Assembly (NCBI RefSeq): GCF_910592395.1
Contig: NC_088322.1
Coordinates: 13,699,431 to 13,763,430, forward strand
Reading direction: 5' to 3'
From: Lineus longissimus
Taxonomy: Eukaryota > Nemertea > Pilidiophora > Heteronemertea > Lineidae
DNA length: 64,000 nucleotides
Below, piece after piece: positions 37,401-48,126 of this stretch. The notes under the pieces are model-generated. The model did not search any database, was not told where the DNA came from, and worked only from the letters and a program-made list of their open reading frames with translations. Made by a program: the position numbers and the translations under genes. Numbering within the stretch: position 1 is the stretch's first letter; each line of letters starts with the position of its first letter.

Positions 37401-39737
37401 ACCTTGGCCTCATGAAAACTCTGTATAAATGCCTTTACCCGAGTCTCTTCTTGTTCTTCATGCTCTTTCAGCATGTCTATAACCTGTGACTTAATCAACC
37501 CAGAATAAATTAACCCTCGTTCGTCACACAGCACACACAACTCAGCAACCGTCAGCTTGGTTAAGTTTTCAGGCAACATCTTTCATGCAGCTGTAAGATT
37601 CACACTCAACATATACAGTAATTCAACAGGTTACACATATTGTGACCAAATTCGTCTCAAGTTTGCTTACTACCAAAATACAATTAAAAAAACTACAATT
37701 TAGCAAATTTGCTACATATATGTGACCAGACCCCACTTCTGGTACCAATGTGACGGAGCGGGGATTTAGGCTATTGCACGGGCCTGGTCACAAATTAGAA
37801 AAAGACGGCTGAATGTATAGTTATTTACATGTATTAAAAATTAACAAGAACAAGAAAAATATATTTATAAAATTAACATTTCACAGCTCAAATCCAACAA
37901 CTAAAAGTCTGTTTACACATTACCAAAGTCCAAAGCTCCCTCCACTCCGGCTCCACTCCCTGGGCGCGGTCAATTCCCAACAACGGCTCCTTCACCTACC
38001 ACCGGCCTCCCAACACGTAACACACGAAACACACGTCTCTCCGAACTCCTCTCCCGTTACCACACGACAACACACGACACAAAAGTGTCCGTCCCGACAC
38101 GCAGTCGGTCCAATGCTACTCCAGTAGCCACCAAGCACGTAGCTGGTTTACAAATTAACGGTCTGGCGACACCTTGGCCGCAAAGCCAACTCATGGTTCG
38201 CCGACACGATGGCAGCAATGCCAAGGCGCTCCAACCCGCGGCTGGACGCAAATAACAGGTGAGAACACCACGACTCTCCGACACACAGCCGGTTCACATT
38301 CCACCAGGAATGACGACCACGTTGGTCAAACGGAATTGAGTTCGGCACGTACGATGTACAACTTCTCCTTACAGAGGCCAGCCAGGAACTGCCCACACCC
38401 AGTCCAGCTCCAACTAATGAACCCAAGAGTTATATAAGTCTATGTCCATGAGTAATCACACAACGTCCTGAAGTTACCAAAGTCCTATTCAACACACTCA
38501 AGCCAAAGGTCTAAATTAACATGTAATAATATGACTGAAATACCAGTTACACATTCAGCCTAACCAGAGACAAATTATGAATAAATAAAACTATTAAGGC
38601 CAACAACTCAGGCCTAACACAAAGGCATGTGATGCCATTCATCACAACGATTACTTGGAACTATTTCGGCTAATCACTTTGCCACCTGCGCGACCTTGTC
38701 ACTATTGTGGAGCGCTCGTTTGCATACCGCATATAAGAGGCGAACAAAATCTCCATTTCAACATGCAAGCCTTGACGGTTCAGCGTTAAAGGTGTTTGAC
38801 TGTGGATCGGCTGGTCACGGGTTCGACCCCCGGTGAATCTCCAAAAAAAAATTCCTTTTTTCTTCTTCCTTGTCTTGTTATCTAATCATCCATGTACAGA
38901 TGTAAACATTTTCATTATCATCATTATCATACCCCGCACCCAAACTTTTCAAACTCCATCACATACTGATTCCGGGCGTTCGAGTACATGAATTATGAGG
39001 TAGATGTATTGTTTCAATCATCGCAAATCTGCCTAAAACGGCAAGTTTTCTCAGGTACGGGTACGGCAGTGGCGTGCGTCTTTTTCATTGAAACGACCAC
39101 GCACGGCCGGCACCGACATATATCGTCGTTGATGATGGAGAGAGCGGTATATCCGGTACATATTGAGCACGGTTCACTAGCAGTTCAATGTGCTCATGAC
39201 GTGACGAGAGCAAATCTCACGGGTGGGGCGGAAATTCGCCATATTGCTGACATCATCGGCGCCAACAACTATTTCTTTTGACCCTGCCGGAGTCTTTCAA
39301 AACAATAAATGATTGTGTCTGACCCTGCTGACCACGATTTTGAAAAACTTTTTAAAAAAGGTCATTCAAACGTTAAATCAACTGCAAAGATAATCTTTTA
39401 TATCACTGAGGTACATGTACATATAGTATTACATGTATTAGCATTATCAGTATCATTATTATCAATATCACTTTTATCTTGAAACCTTCTGAACCCGAAC
39501 TTTATAAACTGTAGAACACACACTGATTTCAGTCTGCAACGAAGATCTCACCAAAACTGATTGTAACTGACGAATTTCCTAGACATGTCCAAAACCACCT
39601 CACAACACTTGCAGGAATTGTTATTAGTGAAGTTTGTACATTCTTTACAAAAACAATAATATCTTGTACTTACCTGCGGTAGTGTTTCCAGCAAGAAGCA
39701 GAAGAGCCCATTTTAGAAGGACTATTTTTACGGCCAT
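28450..39737 (-). CDS. Secreted LamG-PAN protein, copy 2
   Basis: Exons: signal 39674-39737, LamG 28988-29650, PAN 28450-28694 (TGA at 28450-28452). Coding length 972 bp, 323 residues. Splice sites and phases match copy 1. Intron 1 is 10,023 bp because it carries a 5,070-bp LTR retrotransposon in the same orientation; intron 2 is 293 bp. The LamG domain is seven residues shorter than in copy 1, through shorter loops, and carries possible N-glycosylation sites at NSS and NAS. The acceptor tract of the LamG exon has one A fewer (plus strand), so the frame stays open upstream into the intron as far as 29822; this is read-through, not extra exon. The retrotransposon might disturb splicing or add a polyadenylation site, but the coding exons are intact. 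Confidence 0.85.
29823..30017. other. Intron-1 spacer, unit 2
   Basis: AT-rich intron sequence with an A-rich stretch (AAAATATAAAGAAGAAAAAG) next to the minus-strand tRNA-like sequence. Equivalent spacers lie at about 43,298-43,492, 51,670-51,864 and 59,851-60,045. Confidence 0.5.
30018..30102 (-). pseudogene. Minus-strand tRNA-like sequence, unit 2
   Basis: On the minus strand: TTAGAGCAGTTGGTAGGTCG (A-box-like D-arm), then GGTCGCGAGTTCGAATCC (B box) and GTTGTGGAC, with TTTTT shortly after. The middle is about 12 bp longer than in a tRNA. The D-arm and GATTCAAAGGTC part somewhat resemble tRNA-Met. Confidence 0.5.
30649..30714 (+). pseudogene. tRNA-Tyr-like sequence, type 1, unit 2
   Basis: Same body as the unit 1 copy, but the loop reads CTGTGGA (GTG) and the B box is altered to GGTTCGGCTCC. 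Confidence 0.55.
31348..31601. repeat. 252-bp subrepeat, single copy, unit 2
   Basis: A single copy only, placed directly before the tRNA-Glu-like sequence. Confidence 0.8.
31613..31685 (+). pseudogene. tRNA-Glu-like sequence, unit 2
   Basis: Same as the unit 1 copy. Confidence 0.55.
31904..31969 (+). pseudogene. tRNA-Tyr-like sequence, type 2, module 1 of unit 2
   Basis: Like module 1 of unit 1, with GTTTAGCGC for GTTCAGCGC and B box GGTTCGAGCCC. A T7 run follows. Confidence 0.55.
32718..32783 (+). pseudogene. tRNA-Tyr-like sequence, type 2, module 2 of unit 2
   Basis: The anticodon loop reads CTGTTGA. B box intact; T7 run follows. Confidence 0.55.
33050..33221. mobile_element. 172-bp TGTAA...TTACA insertion, unit 2
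   Basis: Same position in the module and same CCGG flanks as in unit 1. Confidence 0.6.
33577..34474 (-). repeat. 3' LTR of the retrotransposon
   Basis: 898 bp. It differs from the other LTR at three positions, near 33,712, 33,857 and 34,456. A TATA-like CTTATATAA (minus strand, about 34,259-34,267) lies about 210 bp from the LTR's 5' edge and would be the core promoter in the 5' LTR. Confidence 0.95.
34475..34488 (-). promoter_or_regulatory. Polypurine tract
   Basis: The minus strand reads AAAGGGGGAAGGAA directly against the 3' LTR, the expected plus-strand priming site. Confidence 0.85.
34623..36080 (-). pseudogene. Reverse transcriptase and RNase H region of pol, frame-broken
   Basis: Holds the RT palm motifs (FVSVIDVCKGYY, FRVMPFGMKNAP, catalytic YIDD in VVVYIDDVAIF) and the connection domain, then RNase H with its acidic residues (Asp in LLQVDASERG, Glu in TIEKECLG, Asp in LETDHNPLVW). 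A one-base frame break at about 34,806-34,812 splits RNase H. The continuation ends at a stop near 34623, about 135 bp before the polypurine tract. No integrase follows, so RNase H is the last pol domain. The RT frame overlaps the end of the integrase frame. All key residues are present; only the frame is damaged. Confidence 0.9.
36075..37391 (-). pseudogene. Integrase region of pol, frame-broken
   Basis: Reading leftward: an N-terminal zinc-binding HHCC region (AHSIPLAGHLG, then CSTCPNC), the DDE catalytic core (Asp in VAIDIVGP, Asp in LSDQGSNF, Glu in NGLVERFHSTLK) and a C-terminal GPY/F-type segment (TWQGPYPIV). All catalytic residues are visible. The frame breaks at about 36,596-36,600, where a base appears to be missing, and the second part continues as 35968-36573. 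No chromodomain is seen. Upstream the frame is stopped at the gag junction. A further frame change near 36,075-36,090 leads into RT. It could be a mutation or a programmed shift. Confidence 0.9.
37394..37579 (-). pseudogene. Truncated gag start of the retrotransposon
   Basis: An ATG-started frame of 61 codons, about 150 bp after the primer-binding site, Leu/Glu-rich and helical in look, with a SAP-like start (LTKLTVAELCVLCDERGL). It stops right where integrase sequence begins in another frame. No capsid, zinc-knuckle or protease motif is present, so an internal deletion has removed the rest of gag and protease. Confidence 0.65.
37731..37747 (-). promoter_or_regulatory. Primer-binding site, tRNA-Leu type
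   Basis: The minus strand reads TGGTACCAGAAGTGGGG one base inside the 5' LTR. Its complement CCCCACTTCTGGTACCA matches the 3' end of animal tRNA-Leu(UAA) as I remember it, with one mismatch, so tRNA-Leu is the likely primer. Confidence 0.7.
37749..38646 (-). repeat. 5' LTR of the retrotransposon
   Basis: 898 bp. Holds the same TATA-like box at about 38,431-38,439. It ends next to the target duplication ACGA. Confidence 0.95.
38778..38842 (+). pseudogene. tRNA-Tyr-like sequence, type 2, module 3 of unit 2
   Basis: The module is split by the retrotransposon upstream of this point; the tRNA-like part itself is intact. The 3' end is GAATCTCC followed by A9. Confidence 0.5.
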
Positions 39738-41099
39738 GTTGAACCGATTTTTTCTCGCAAAATAGAGAGTTAAAGGATGCAGATCCAAATGTTGCTTAAC
39801 TTGCAATGAAAAGTGATCAAGGAGATTTCGTAATGAAAATGGACGTGCCACTATCACGGAACAACTTCAGAAAATATGAATCCATCCGGAACTAACTGGT
39901 CGATGTCCACCTACGTTCCCGGTATAGATTCTGAATGAATGGATTGTGGCGGGACCAATATGCACGAGTCAATCGAATAGGCCAAAGAGAACCAAACCAC
40001 TGTTTATGAGACCCCCGAAAGAGTTCAGATGCAAAAGTCGCTAATTCCTTTTCTAGTCTTCGAGCAAACACAACATTCAGTCAAAATGGACGATTTTCGA
40101 TGGGACCTGGCGACTTCTGTCCTAAAAAGTTGTTTTGATATTCAAACGCATTAATCAGCTTAAGTAATTTATTGCTATTAAAATGATCAATTGAAAGCTT
40201 GTACAAATAATGTGAGCATGTTATTTATATTGACTGCAGCGGATCATTACTTAATTCCTCGCGTGGAACTGTTTTAGCGGTTGTCAATATCACAATAACT
40301 AGTTGATACTTCTATTCAGTGGTTTTTATTCACTCTAAATCGATCGGCTTCAGCGCCATTGAAGATCCGCGGCATTAGCGTCATACACGAGAACATTTAA
40401 CGCGACCACTATTTATATTCAGCGTGTCTCTAAATAACCACAACACGACATCCCTCCCTTAATACTTAATTACTTTAGTAATTAGATAAAGAAATTCCAA
40501 ACCAAGAATGTCCTAGTTTTAACTCAACTCAGGTTTGGAGGGGTCGTCTCAAACTCTAAAGATATAATTCAAACTACTTAAACTCGAAATGGTACGTGAA
40601 TACTGATTGACTTATGATTGTCCAACTCTAATAACATGAACACTAATAGTCCAGAAAACAGTCAACTCATAATCACTCAAACCCGTAACGATCATTTAAA
40701 ATAGAGAATTAAAGATTGCAGATCCAAATGTTGCTTAACTTGCAATGAAAAAGTGATCAAGTAGATAATGTGAGCATGTCATTTATATTGACTGCAGCGG
40801 ATCATTACTTAATTCCTCGCGTGGGACTGTTTTAGCGGTCGCTTAGCAACCCTTCATATGGTGATGAGTCATCTGCTGCAGTCGTATAATTATTCATCTT
40901 CTGCAACGATTTGTTCGGTCTTTCAAGTGTCGTCTGCTCACACTGACAAATATTTGTTAAACAAAGTGAAGAAACTTTGTTCAGATGGTCGAAATGATCA
41001 ACTTTCCTTCAAATATTTCTTGAGAAAAACCTTAAGTTTGGAGAAAACGTGTATATTCTGGATGTCGTCTGCTCAAGTTGAATGAGTTGTTGTTGTTCG

Positions 41100-41335
41100 G
41101 CCGGATCTTGGGTCCTATTCGGTTGCTTCTGTCTTTGTTTGACTCTGAACAGATGGCCTCTGGTCAAAGTAAGTAAGACAAGGTACTGACAGTCAATGTC
41201 ACTGTTGGTGATCACAGCTAGGTGATAATTTGTTTCACTTCCTCTGTTTGTACCTAATACGCAGTTCTTTATCTTGCCACATACGTATTACTCTGTAATA
41301 TGTTTGGTTTTTAATAAAATTTGAATTTGAATTTG
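41100..41335 (+). repeat. Retroposon-like segment with TTTGAA tail, unit 3
   Basis: Third copy; reads TTAATAAAATTTG where the others have TCAATAAAATTTG. Confidence 0.4.
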
Positions 41336-41923
41336 ATATTCACTACACTCCGGATGCTGTGGATGGATCGTGTCCTTCCCCATAGGAAGACTATGTTTCA
41401 GATGACTGATAGAATGCCCCAGGAGTCTGGGATGGATTGTAGGAGTCTAGGAACAATCGAACAAAAGAACCCATATATACTGGTGTTGTGCGTCAGACAT
41501 TCGACTTTGATATACGATTAAGTTAACGTGTCTTAAAGCTGTCCAAAATACAAATGGAAATCAATAAGATCTCACAGGGTTGTAAAAAGGTGCGATGACG
41601 GGAACTAGGCTGAATATGACGTGCCACGCTACCCCGCGTCAACCGGAAGTAGTCGTCATTCCATGTTGGGCACAGAGGCGGACACAAGTCCTCCATCATA
41701 GGGTCAGTTCTTAATGCACCTCTTTGCGTCCTCTGTCATTTTTCAACATGGCAAAACTCAGGGCTGAGTTGTTAAAAAAGCACGTATTAAAGCTTTAACG
41801 GCACCGTTAGGTCTTGGTGGGATGAACTGAAAGAGATAACGTCCTTAAGGTTACTTAATTCAACTAAACCGTTTAGTAGGGATAACGTGATTTTTGTTCT
41901 TTTGAACAAACGGCCTCTGCTGA

Positions 41924-44900
41924 TCAAACTGGTCGCATCAAGCAGTAAAGTTCAAAACGGTCGTCGGCAGGGAGCGACACCTTGGGGAGGAAATAGTTCA
42001 CATTTGAGGTCAGGCAGGTCTTGCTGGCGTCGGTGAAGGAGGCTGACGCGCACTGAGAGTCCCTGGCACAGAAGTCCATGCACTTGATTATGGTCGGGGT
42101 GTCTGTGTGCGTCCTCAGAATGCTTCCAGATGGAATCTTCGCTTTTGAGTGGAATTCAAACGTGGCGCCTGAAATGGAGAGAATTTGTAATAAAGAGGAA
42201 CGTGTGTTCAGCCGCCCTTCCGAAGCGAAGGTAGTTGTGACTCGAGACGAATGATAGACACTCTGAACCTGAATTGAAAGCTAGTACTATAGGCTACGGC
42301 TTCTTTGGACAGGCCGATGAAGCTGTCTAGCGTGGAGGAAAATATGAAGAACACAAGTGAACGGGAAGTGCACGTGTTGTACGATGTGCAAACGGTCGCT
42401 TCAGGCAAGGACCTAAACATTGTACAATATGTTTAGGTCTGTGTTGCTGGGGTTGACCTACCTTGTCCCCCATTGTTGTTATTATCACAGAAGGTCTTTG
42501 CTCTCTTCATGTCGTCTGCTGTCAGACCCCGGTCGAATAACATGACACAGCTCATCGATGCGTTCAGAGACGCTGAACGTACTTGTTTACCGAAGTTTAC
42601 AAGGCTCGCGGAGGTATCTGGCGCAGCGCTCGTGCTTTCCAGCTGCGTCTCCGGGGTGAACCCATCCAAATAACCAATCACATTTCTTGACGATTTGTCG
42701 TATGATACGCCAAAGAACATCCAAACACCGTGAGAGAATTTCATATCAAAGTCATGTCCTGGAGTACCTCTCCCGATTATGCTAATGTGGAGAGTCATTT
42801 TGGGCCACACCCAGACCAGCGATCCGAACGACAAGCCCTTCCCCGGCCACTCCATAATCGGCGCCTGAGTCCCTGAGAGCAGTTTCAAGTACCCCGTGAG
42901 TGTGAACCCGTCACGCTTGCTCAAGTCCATGGTTGTCGATTTCCCCACGCTGAAATAGGACGAGGAGTTGCCGGAAAAGCGAATAGCGCTCCTGGGTCTT
43001 TGGGTCGGTCCGTCGGTGAATGTGACTCCATGGAGGGTGGCATGGTTGTCGTTGCCCGAGAGGTCATCTCCCTTCGCTTCAGCCGTCAAGGGCCAGTAGC
43101 CGACAGGAACGGGGTTGAACACAGCTGTCAAAAAAGAACAATGAGTTTATTAGAGCGCTGTATAGGAGCGAGGTGGTAGTCCATCGAAATAGGCTTCGAT
43201 CCGCTATACGCTGGACTTTTAGTAGGGCGGGCCGGATTTTGTTTCCCTGAACCTTTCGGGCAGTACAGTGACCATTTCTACACAGGTTCTCAGCCAATCA
43301 GAATCCGATAAATCTGTGTCGTCATCGGGGCATCATCATTAAACTGTGGTTGGATCTTGAAGATGGACTATTGTTATAGCCCTTTCTGTAGGTATGTTGT
43401 AGGCAGCATAACTCAAATATCTAAAATCTAAATAACAAGGGAAAAGAAACGCATTTTAAAAATAAAATATAAAGAAGAAAAAGAAAAATGTTGTCCACAA
43501 CCGGATTCGAACTCGCGATCTTTGAATCAAACATCGTATTCTGCCAATTCTGACGAGCGACCTACCAACTGCTCTAAAGTTTCTAAGGCTTCTGACGTCA
43601 TGCATTTGTCGAAATCTGATTGGCTGAAAGTCCCTGTACAAATATACACTATAGTGCCCCAAAAGTTTAGGAAAAAAAACACAGAATGATTTTCCCTCAC
43701 ACAATGGATACACAATAGAATTCTAAAACGACCTCGCACGTTCGGCACCGGCACATATGGTCAGTGATGATGGAGAGTGGTAGCCGGTACATATACAGTA
43801 CGGTTCACTCGCAATTCAATGTGCTCATGACGTGACGAGTCTTTCAAAACAATATTGATTGACTGTGACACTGCTGACCTCGTTTTTAAAAACTTTTTAA
43901 AAAGGCCATTTAAACGTTAAATCAACTGCAAACATAATTTTTTATATCACTGAGGTATATGGATGGATACGATATGTTGAGAAAAATATGTACAACTATC
44001 GAAATATACGATTATTTGGAACTATATATATTTAGGCCAATCACTTTGCCACCTGCGCGACCTTGTCACAATTGCGGCGCTCTTTTGCATATCGCATATA
44101 AGAGGCGAATGAAAGCCTTGTCAGTTCAGCGCTAAGAGTGTTTGACTGTGGATCGGCTGGTCACGGGTTCGGCTCCCGCTGAATCTGCCACAGTATCTCT
44201 TTTTCTCATTTTCCTTATCTTGTTGTCTAATCCTCCATGAACAGATGTAAATTTTTTCATCATTACCATTTTCATACCCCGCACCCAAACTTTTCAAACT
44301 GCAGCACATACTGATTCCGGGCGTTCGAGTACATGTACTACCGAGTTCGAATCGGCAGCTGATATTTTCTAGGCTACATTGGGGCAAAGAGGTATTAGTG
44401 TCGGACCTTGACTTTTCCAATTAGTCAAAGGGTATCCTGAGCTTCAGGCTTTTTATACCCCTTCGTCATATCGAGAGGGATATCAAAAACCACTGGTGCC
44501 TGGATGGTTAATATGCTGCCCGTGAGGGAATATCTAGAAAAAGATCGCGTTCCTATTTCAAAATCGACCGAAATTCTGTTAGTTGATATCATTTAAAATC
44601 AAGCCCAAAATGTCTACTTTAATTGACATCTTGTCATCCAGCTTGAGGCTTGCATGGGTACGACCATAATTAGTCAGTGTAATTATTCGGCAATTTTGTG
44701 TAGCTGACTCAGCAACTAATGAGGTAATCCCTGTCAATCAATAAACAAAAACCCTTATACTAAATAGATCTCAGATTTACCATGCTCATCATGATTTTCC
44801 CTTTAAATTCCATGGCAGAAGTGCTTACAAATACCTCACCTAAGCTTGCACAATTTAATTAAATAATGGATTTTCTCACAAAGAGTGCGTACAAGCCAAT

Positions 44901-47900
44901 CAACGTTTGACTCAAAACAACTATAATTTATTGCCGGCAGGTCCTCCATCAATGTGGCAACAACAGAAAAAATTCTCAACGAATTGGTGATCTGAAGCGT
45001 GTGTGAAATAAACACACAAGGTTCATATAACCATAGCCTGGTTATTACAGGCGAAGAAAATCTCCACTCAAACATGAAAACCTCTTTGATTCAACGGTTA
45101 GGATGCTGGACTTTCTGCCAGGTGGTCACGGATTCGACTCCCCGTGTATCCAGAAAAAAACGTTTCTCTTCATTTATTTTCTTTATTCATTCATGTACGT
45201 GTATATACATACGATATGTTGAGAAAAATCTGTACAACTATCGAAATATACGATTACTTGGAACTATTTCGGCTAATCACTTTGCCACCCTGTCACTATT
45301 GTGGCGCGCTCGTTTGCATACCGCATATAAGAGGCGAATAAAATCTCCATTTCAACATGCAAGCCTTGACGGTTCAGCGCTGAAGGTGTTTGACTGTGGA
45401 TCGGCTGGTCACGGGTTCGACCCCCGGTGAATCTGCCGAATTTTTTTATATTTTTTTCTTCTTCCTTGTCTTGTCATCTGATCATCAATGTACAGATGTA
45501 AACATTTTCATTATCATCATTATCATACCCCGCACTCAAACTTTTCAAACTCCAGCACATACTGATTCCGGGCGTTCGAGTACATGAATTATGAGGTAGA
45601 TGTATTGTTTCAATCATCGCAAATCTGCCAAAAACGGCAAGTTTTCTCAGGTACGGGTACGGCAGTGGCGTGCGTCTTTTTCATTGAAACGACCTCGCAC
45701 GGCCGGCACCGACATATATCGTCGTTGATGATGGAGAGAGCGGTAGCCGGTACATATTGAGCACGGTTCACTAGCAGTTCAATGTGCTCATGACGTGACG
45801 AGAGCAAATCTCACGGGTGGGGCGGAAATTCGCCATATTGCTGACATCATCGGCGCCAACAACTGTTTCTTTTGACCCTGCCGGAGTCTTTCAAAACAAG
45901 AAATGATTGTGTCTGACCCTGCTGACCTCGATTTTGAAAAACTTTTTAAAAAAGGTCATTCAAACGTTAAATCAACTGCAAAGATAATCTTTTATATCAC
46001 TGAGGTATATATATACGATATGTTGAGAAAAATCTGTACAACTATCGAAATATACGATTACTTGGAACTATTTCGGCTAATCACTTTGCCACCTGCACGA
46101 CCTTGTCACTATTGTGGAGCGCTCGTTTGCATACCGCATATAAGAGGCGAATAAAATCTCCATTTCAACATGCAAGCCTTGACGGTTCAGCGCTGAAGGT
46201 GTTTGACTGTGGATCGGCTGGTCACGGGTTCGACCCCCGGTGAATCTGCCGATTTTTTTTGGATTTTTTTCTTCTTCCTTGTCTTGTTATCTAATCATCC
46301 ATGTACAGATGTAAACATTTTTATTATCATCATTATCATACCCTGCAACCAAACTTTTCAAACTCCATCACATACTGATTCCGGGCGTTCGAGTACATGA
46401 ATTATGAGGTAGATGTATTGTTTCAATCATCGCAAATCTGCCTAAAACGCGAGTTTTCTCAGGTACGGGTACGGCAGTGGCGTGCGTCTTTTTCATTGAA
46501 ACGACCTCGCACGGCCGGTGTAATGTTTTTGAGTGTTTCTGTTTTTGAGTGTTTCCCCTCATTGTTTGGGAACGCTCAAAAATAGATTGACAAGTTTTTC
46601 TGTGTATCCCCCTATTGAAAAGTCGTGGTCTCTCTAGCTGCCTATTGTTTGGAAACACTGACACATGGAAACAACCACAGATGTTACACCGGCACCGACA
46701 TATATCGTCGTTGATGATGGAGAGAGCGGTAGCCGGTACATATTGAGCACGGTTCACTAGCAGTTCAATGTGCTCATGACGTGACGAGAGCAAATCTCAC
46801 GGTTGGGGCGGAAATTCGCCATATTGCTGACATCATCGGCGCCAACAACTATTTCTTTTGACCCTGCCGGAGTCTGTCAAAACAATAAATGATTGTGTCT
46901 GACCCTGTTGACCACGATTTTGAAAAACTTTTTAAAAAAGGTCATTCAAACGTTAAATCAACTGCAAAGATAATCTTTTATATCACTGAGGTATATACAT
47001 ACGATATGTTGAGAAAAACCTGTACAACTATCGAAATATACGATTACTTGGAACTATTTCGGCTAATCACTTTGCCACCTGCGCGACCTTGTCACTATTG
47101 TGGCGCGCTGGTTTGCATACCGCATATAAGAGGCGAACAAAATCTCCAATTCAACATGCAAGCCTTGAGGGTTCAGCGCTAAAGGTGTTTGACTGTGGAT
47201 CGGCTGGTCACGGGTTCGACCCCCGGTGAATATCCAAAAAAAAATTCCTTTTTTCTTCTTCCTTGTCTTGTTATCTAATCATCCATGTACAGATGTAAAC
47301 ATTTTCATTATCATCATTATCATACCCCGCACCCAAACTTTTCAAACTCCATCACATACTGATTCCGGGCGTTCGAGTACATGAATTATGAGGTAGATGT
47401 ATTTTTTCAATCATCGCAAATCTGCCTAAAACGGCACTAGTTTTCTCAGGTACGGGCACGGCAGTGGCGTGCGTCTTTTTCATTGAAACGACCTCGCACG
47501 GCCGGCACCGACATATATCGTCGTTGATGATGGAGAGAGCGGTATATCCGGTACATATTGAGCACGGTTCACTGGCAGTTCAATGTGCTCATGACGTGAC
47601 GAGAGCAAATCTCACGGGTGGGGCGGAAATTCGCCATATTGCTGACATCATCGGCGCCAACAACTGTTTCTTTTGACCCTGCCGGAGTCTTTCAAAACAA
47701 TAAATGATTGTGTCTGACCCTGCTGACCTCGATTTTGAAAAACTTTTTAAAAAAGGTCATTCAAACCTTAAATCAACTGCAAAGATAATCTTTTATATCA
47801 CTGAGGTACATGTACATATAGTATTATTAGCATTATCAGTATCATTATTATCAATATCACTTTTATCTTGAAACCTTCTGAACCCGAACTTTATAAACTG

Positions 47901-48126
47901 AAGAACACACACTGATTTCAGACTGCAACGAAGATCTCACCAAAACTGATTGTAACTGACGAATTTCCTAGACATGTCCAAAACCACCTCACAACACTTG
48001 CAGGAATCGTTATTAGTGAAGTTTGTACATTCTTTACAAAAACAATAATATCTTGTACTTACCGACGGTAGTGTTTCCAGCAAGAAGCAGAAGAGCCCAT
48101 TTTAGAAGGACTATTTTTACGGCCAT
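41924..48126 (-). CDS. Secreted LamG-PAN protein, copy 3
   Basis: Exons: signal 48063-48126, LamG 42462-43124, PAN 41924-42168 (TGA at 41924-41926). 323 residues, both introns phase 1 (4,938 and 293 bp). The product is nearly identical to copies 2 and 4. Differences include Val for Ala at the end of the signal exon (ACCGTCG before the donor, shared with copy 4), Val for Ala near the LamG start (NPVPVG), Gly-Leu-Ser for Ser-Leu-Ser after EWPGK, and HDFDM for HVFDM. No frame break is seen. Role as for copy 1: secreted, one putative ligand-binding jelly roll plus one disulfide-rich PAN domain, partner unknown. Confidence 0.85.
43493..43577 (-). pseudogene. Minus-strand tRNA-like sequence, unit 3
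   Basis: As in unit 2, with two substitutions (plus strand GATCTTTGAA and GCCAATTC). Confidence 0.5.
44124..44189 (+). pseudogene. tRNA-Tyr-like sequence, type 1, unit 3
   Basis: Same as the unit 2 copy, including the altered B box. Confidence 0.55.
44819..45069. repeat. 252-bp subrepeat, single copy, unit 3
   Basis: A single copy, resembling the first copy of unit 1 (AAAGAGTGCGTACAAGCC). Confidence 0.8.
45081..45153 (+). pseudogene. tRNA-Glu-like sequence, unit 3
   Basis: Has GGTTAGGATGC, closer to the tRNA-Glu D-arm than the unit 1 copy. Confidence 0.55.
45372..45437 (+). pseudogene. tRNA-Tyr-like sequence, type 2, module 1 of unit 3
   Basis: B box intact; T7 run follows within 4 bp. 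Confidence 0.55.
46185..46250 (+). pseudogene. tRNA-Tyr-like sequence, type 2, module 2 of unit 3
   Basis: B box intact; T8 run follows at once. Confidence 0.55.
46519..46688. mobile_element. 170-bp TGTAA...TTACA insertion, unit 3
   Basis: Same position and flanks as in unit 1. Confidence 0.6.
47171..47235 (+). pseudogene. tRNA-Tyr-like sequence, type 2, module 3 of unit 3
   Basis: Same GAATATCC plus A-run ending as module 3 of unit 1. Confidence 0.5.

Larger units (their letters stand above)
33577..38646 (-). mobile_element. Ty3/gypsy-class LTR retrotransposon, Gmr1-like domain order, defective
   Basis: A 5,070-bp element on the minus strand with two 898-bp LTRs (TG...CA ends), a 4-bp ACGA target duplication (33573-33576 and 38647-38650), a primer-binding site and a polypurine tract. 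Reading 5' to 3': LTR, PBS, a short gag start, integrase, reverse transcriptase, RNase H, PPT, LTR. Integrase before RT is the reverse of ordinary gypsy elements and matches the Gmr1-like group. Most of gag and all of protease are absent, and pol has three frame breaks, so it is not self-sufficient. It lies in intron 1 of LamG-PAN copy 2, in the same direction. Confidence 0.9.
31740..39413. repeat. 811-bp module array split by retrotransposon, unit 2
   Basis: Three modules; the third is broken at ATACGA/TTACTTGG by the LTR retrotransposon (33577-38646). Removing the element and one target copy restores the module. Confidence 0.8.
27626..41099. repeat. Tandem array unit 2 (13.5 kb with retrotransposon)
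   Basis: Second unit; about 8.4 kb when the 5,070-bp LTR retrotransposon and its target duplication are removed. It holds one complete LamG-PAN gene, one 252-bp subrepeat and three 811-bp modules, the third of which is split by the retrotransposon. Confidence 0.85.
45198..47809. repeat. 811-bp module array, three modules, unit 3
   Basis: The same order of three modules as in unit 1, with the insertion in module 2. Confidence 0.8.
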
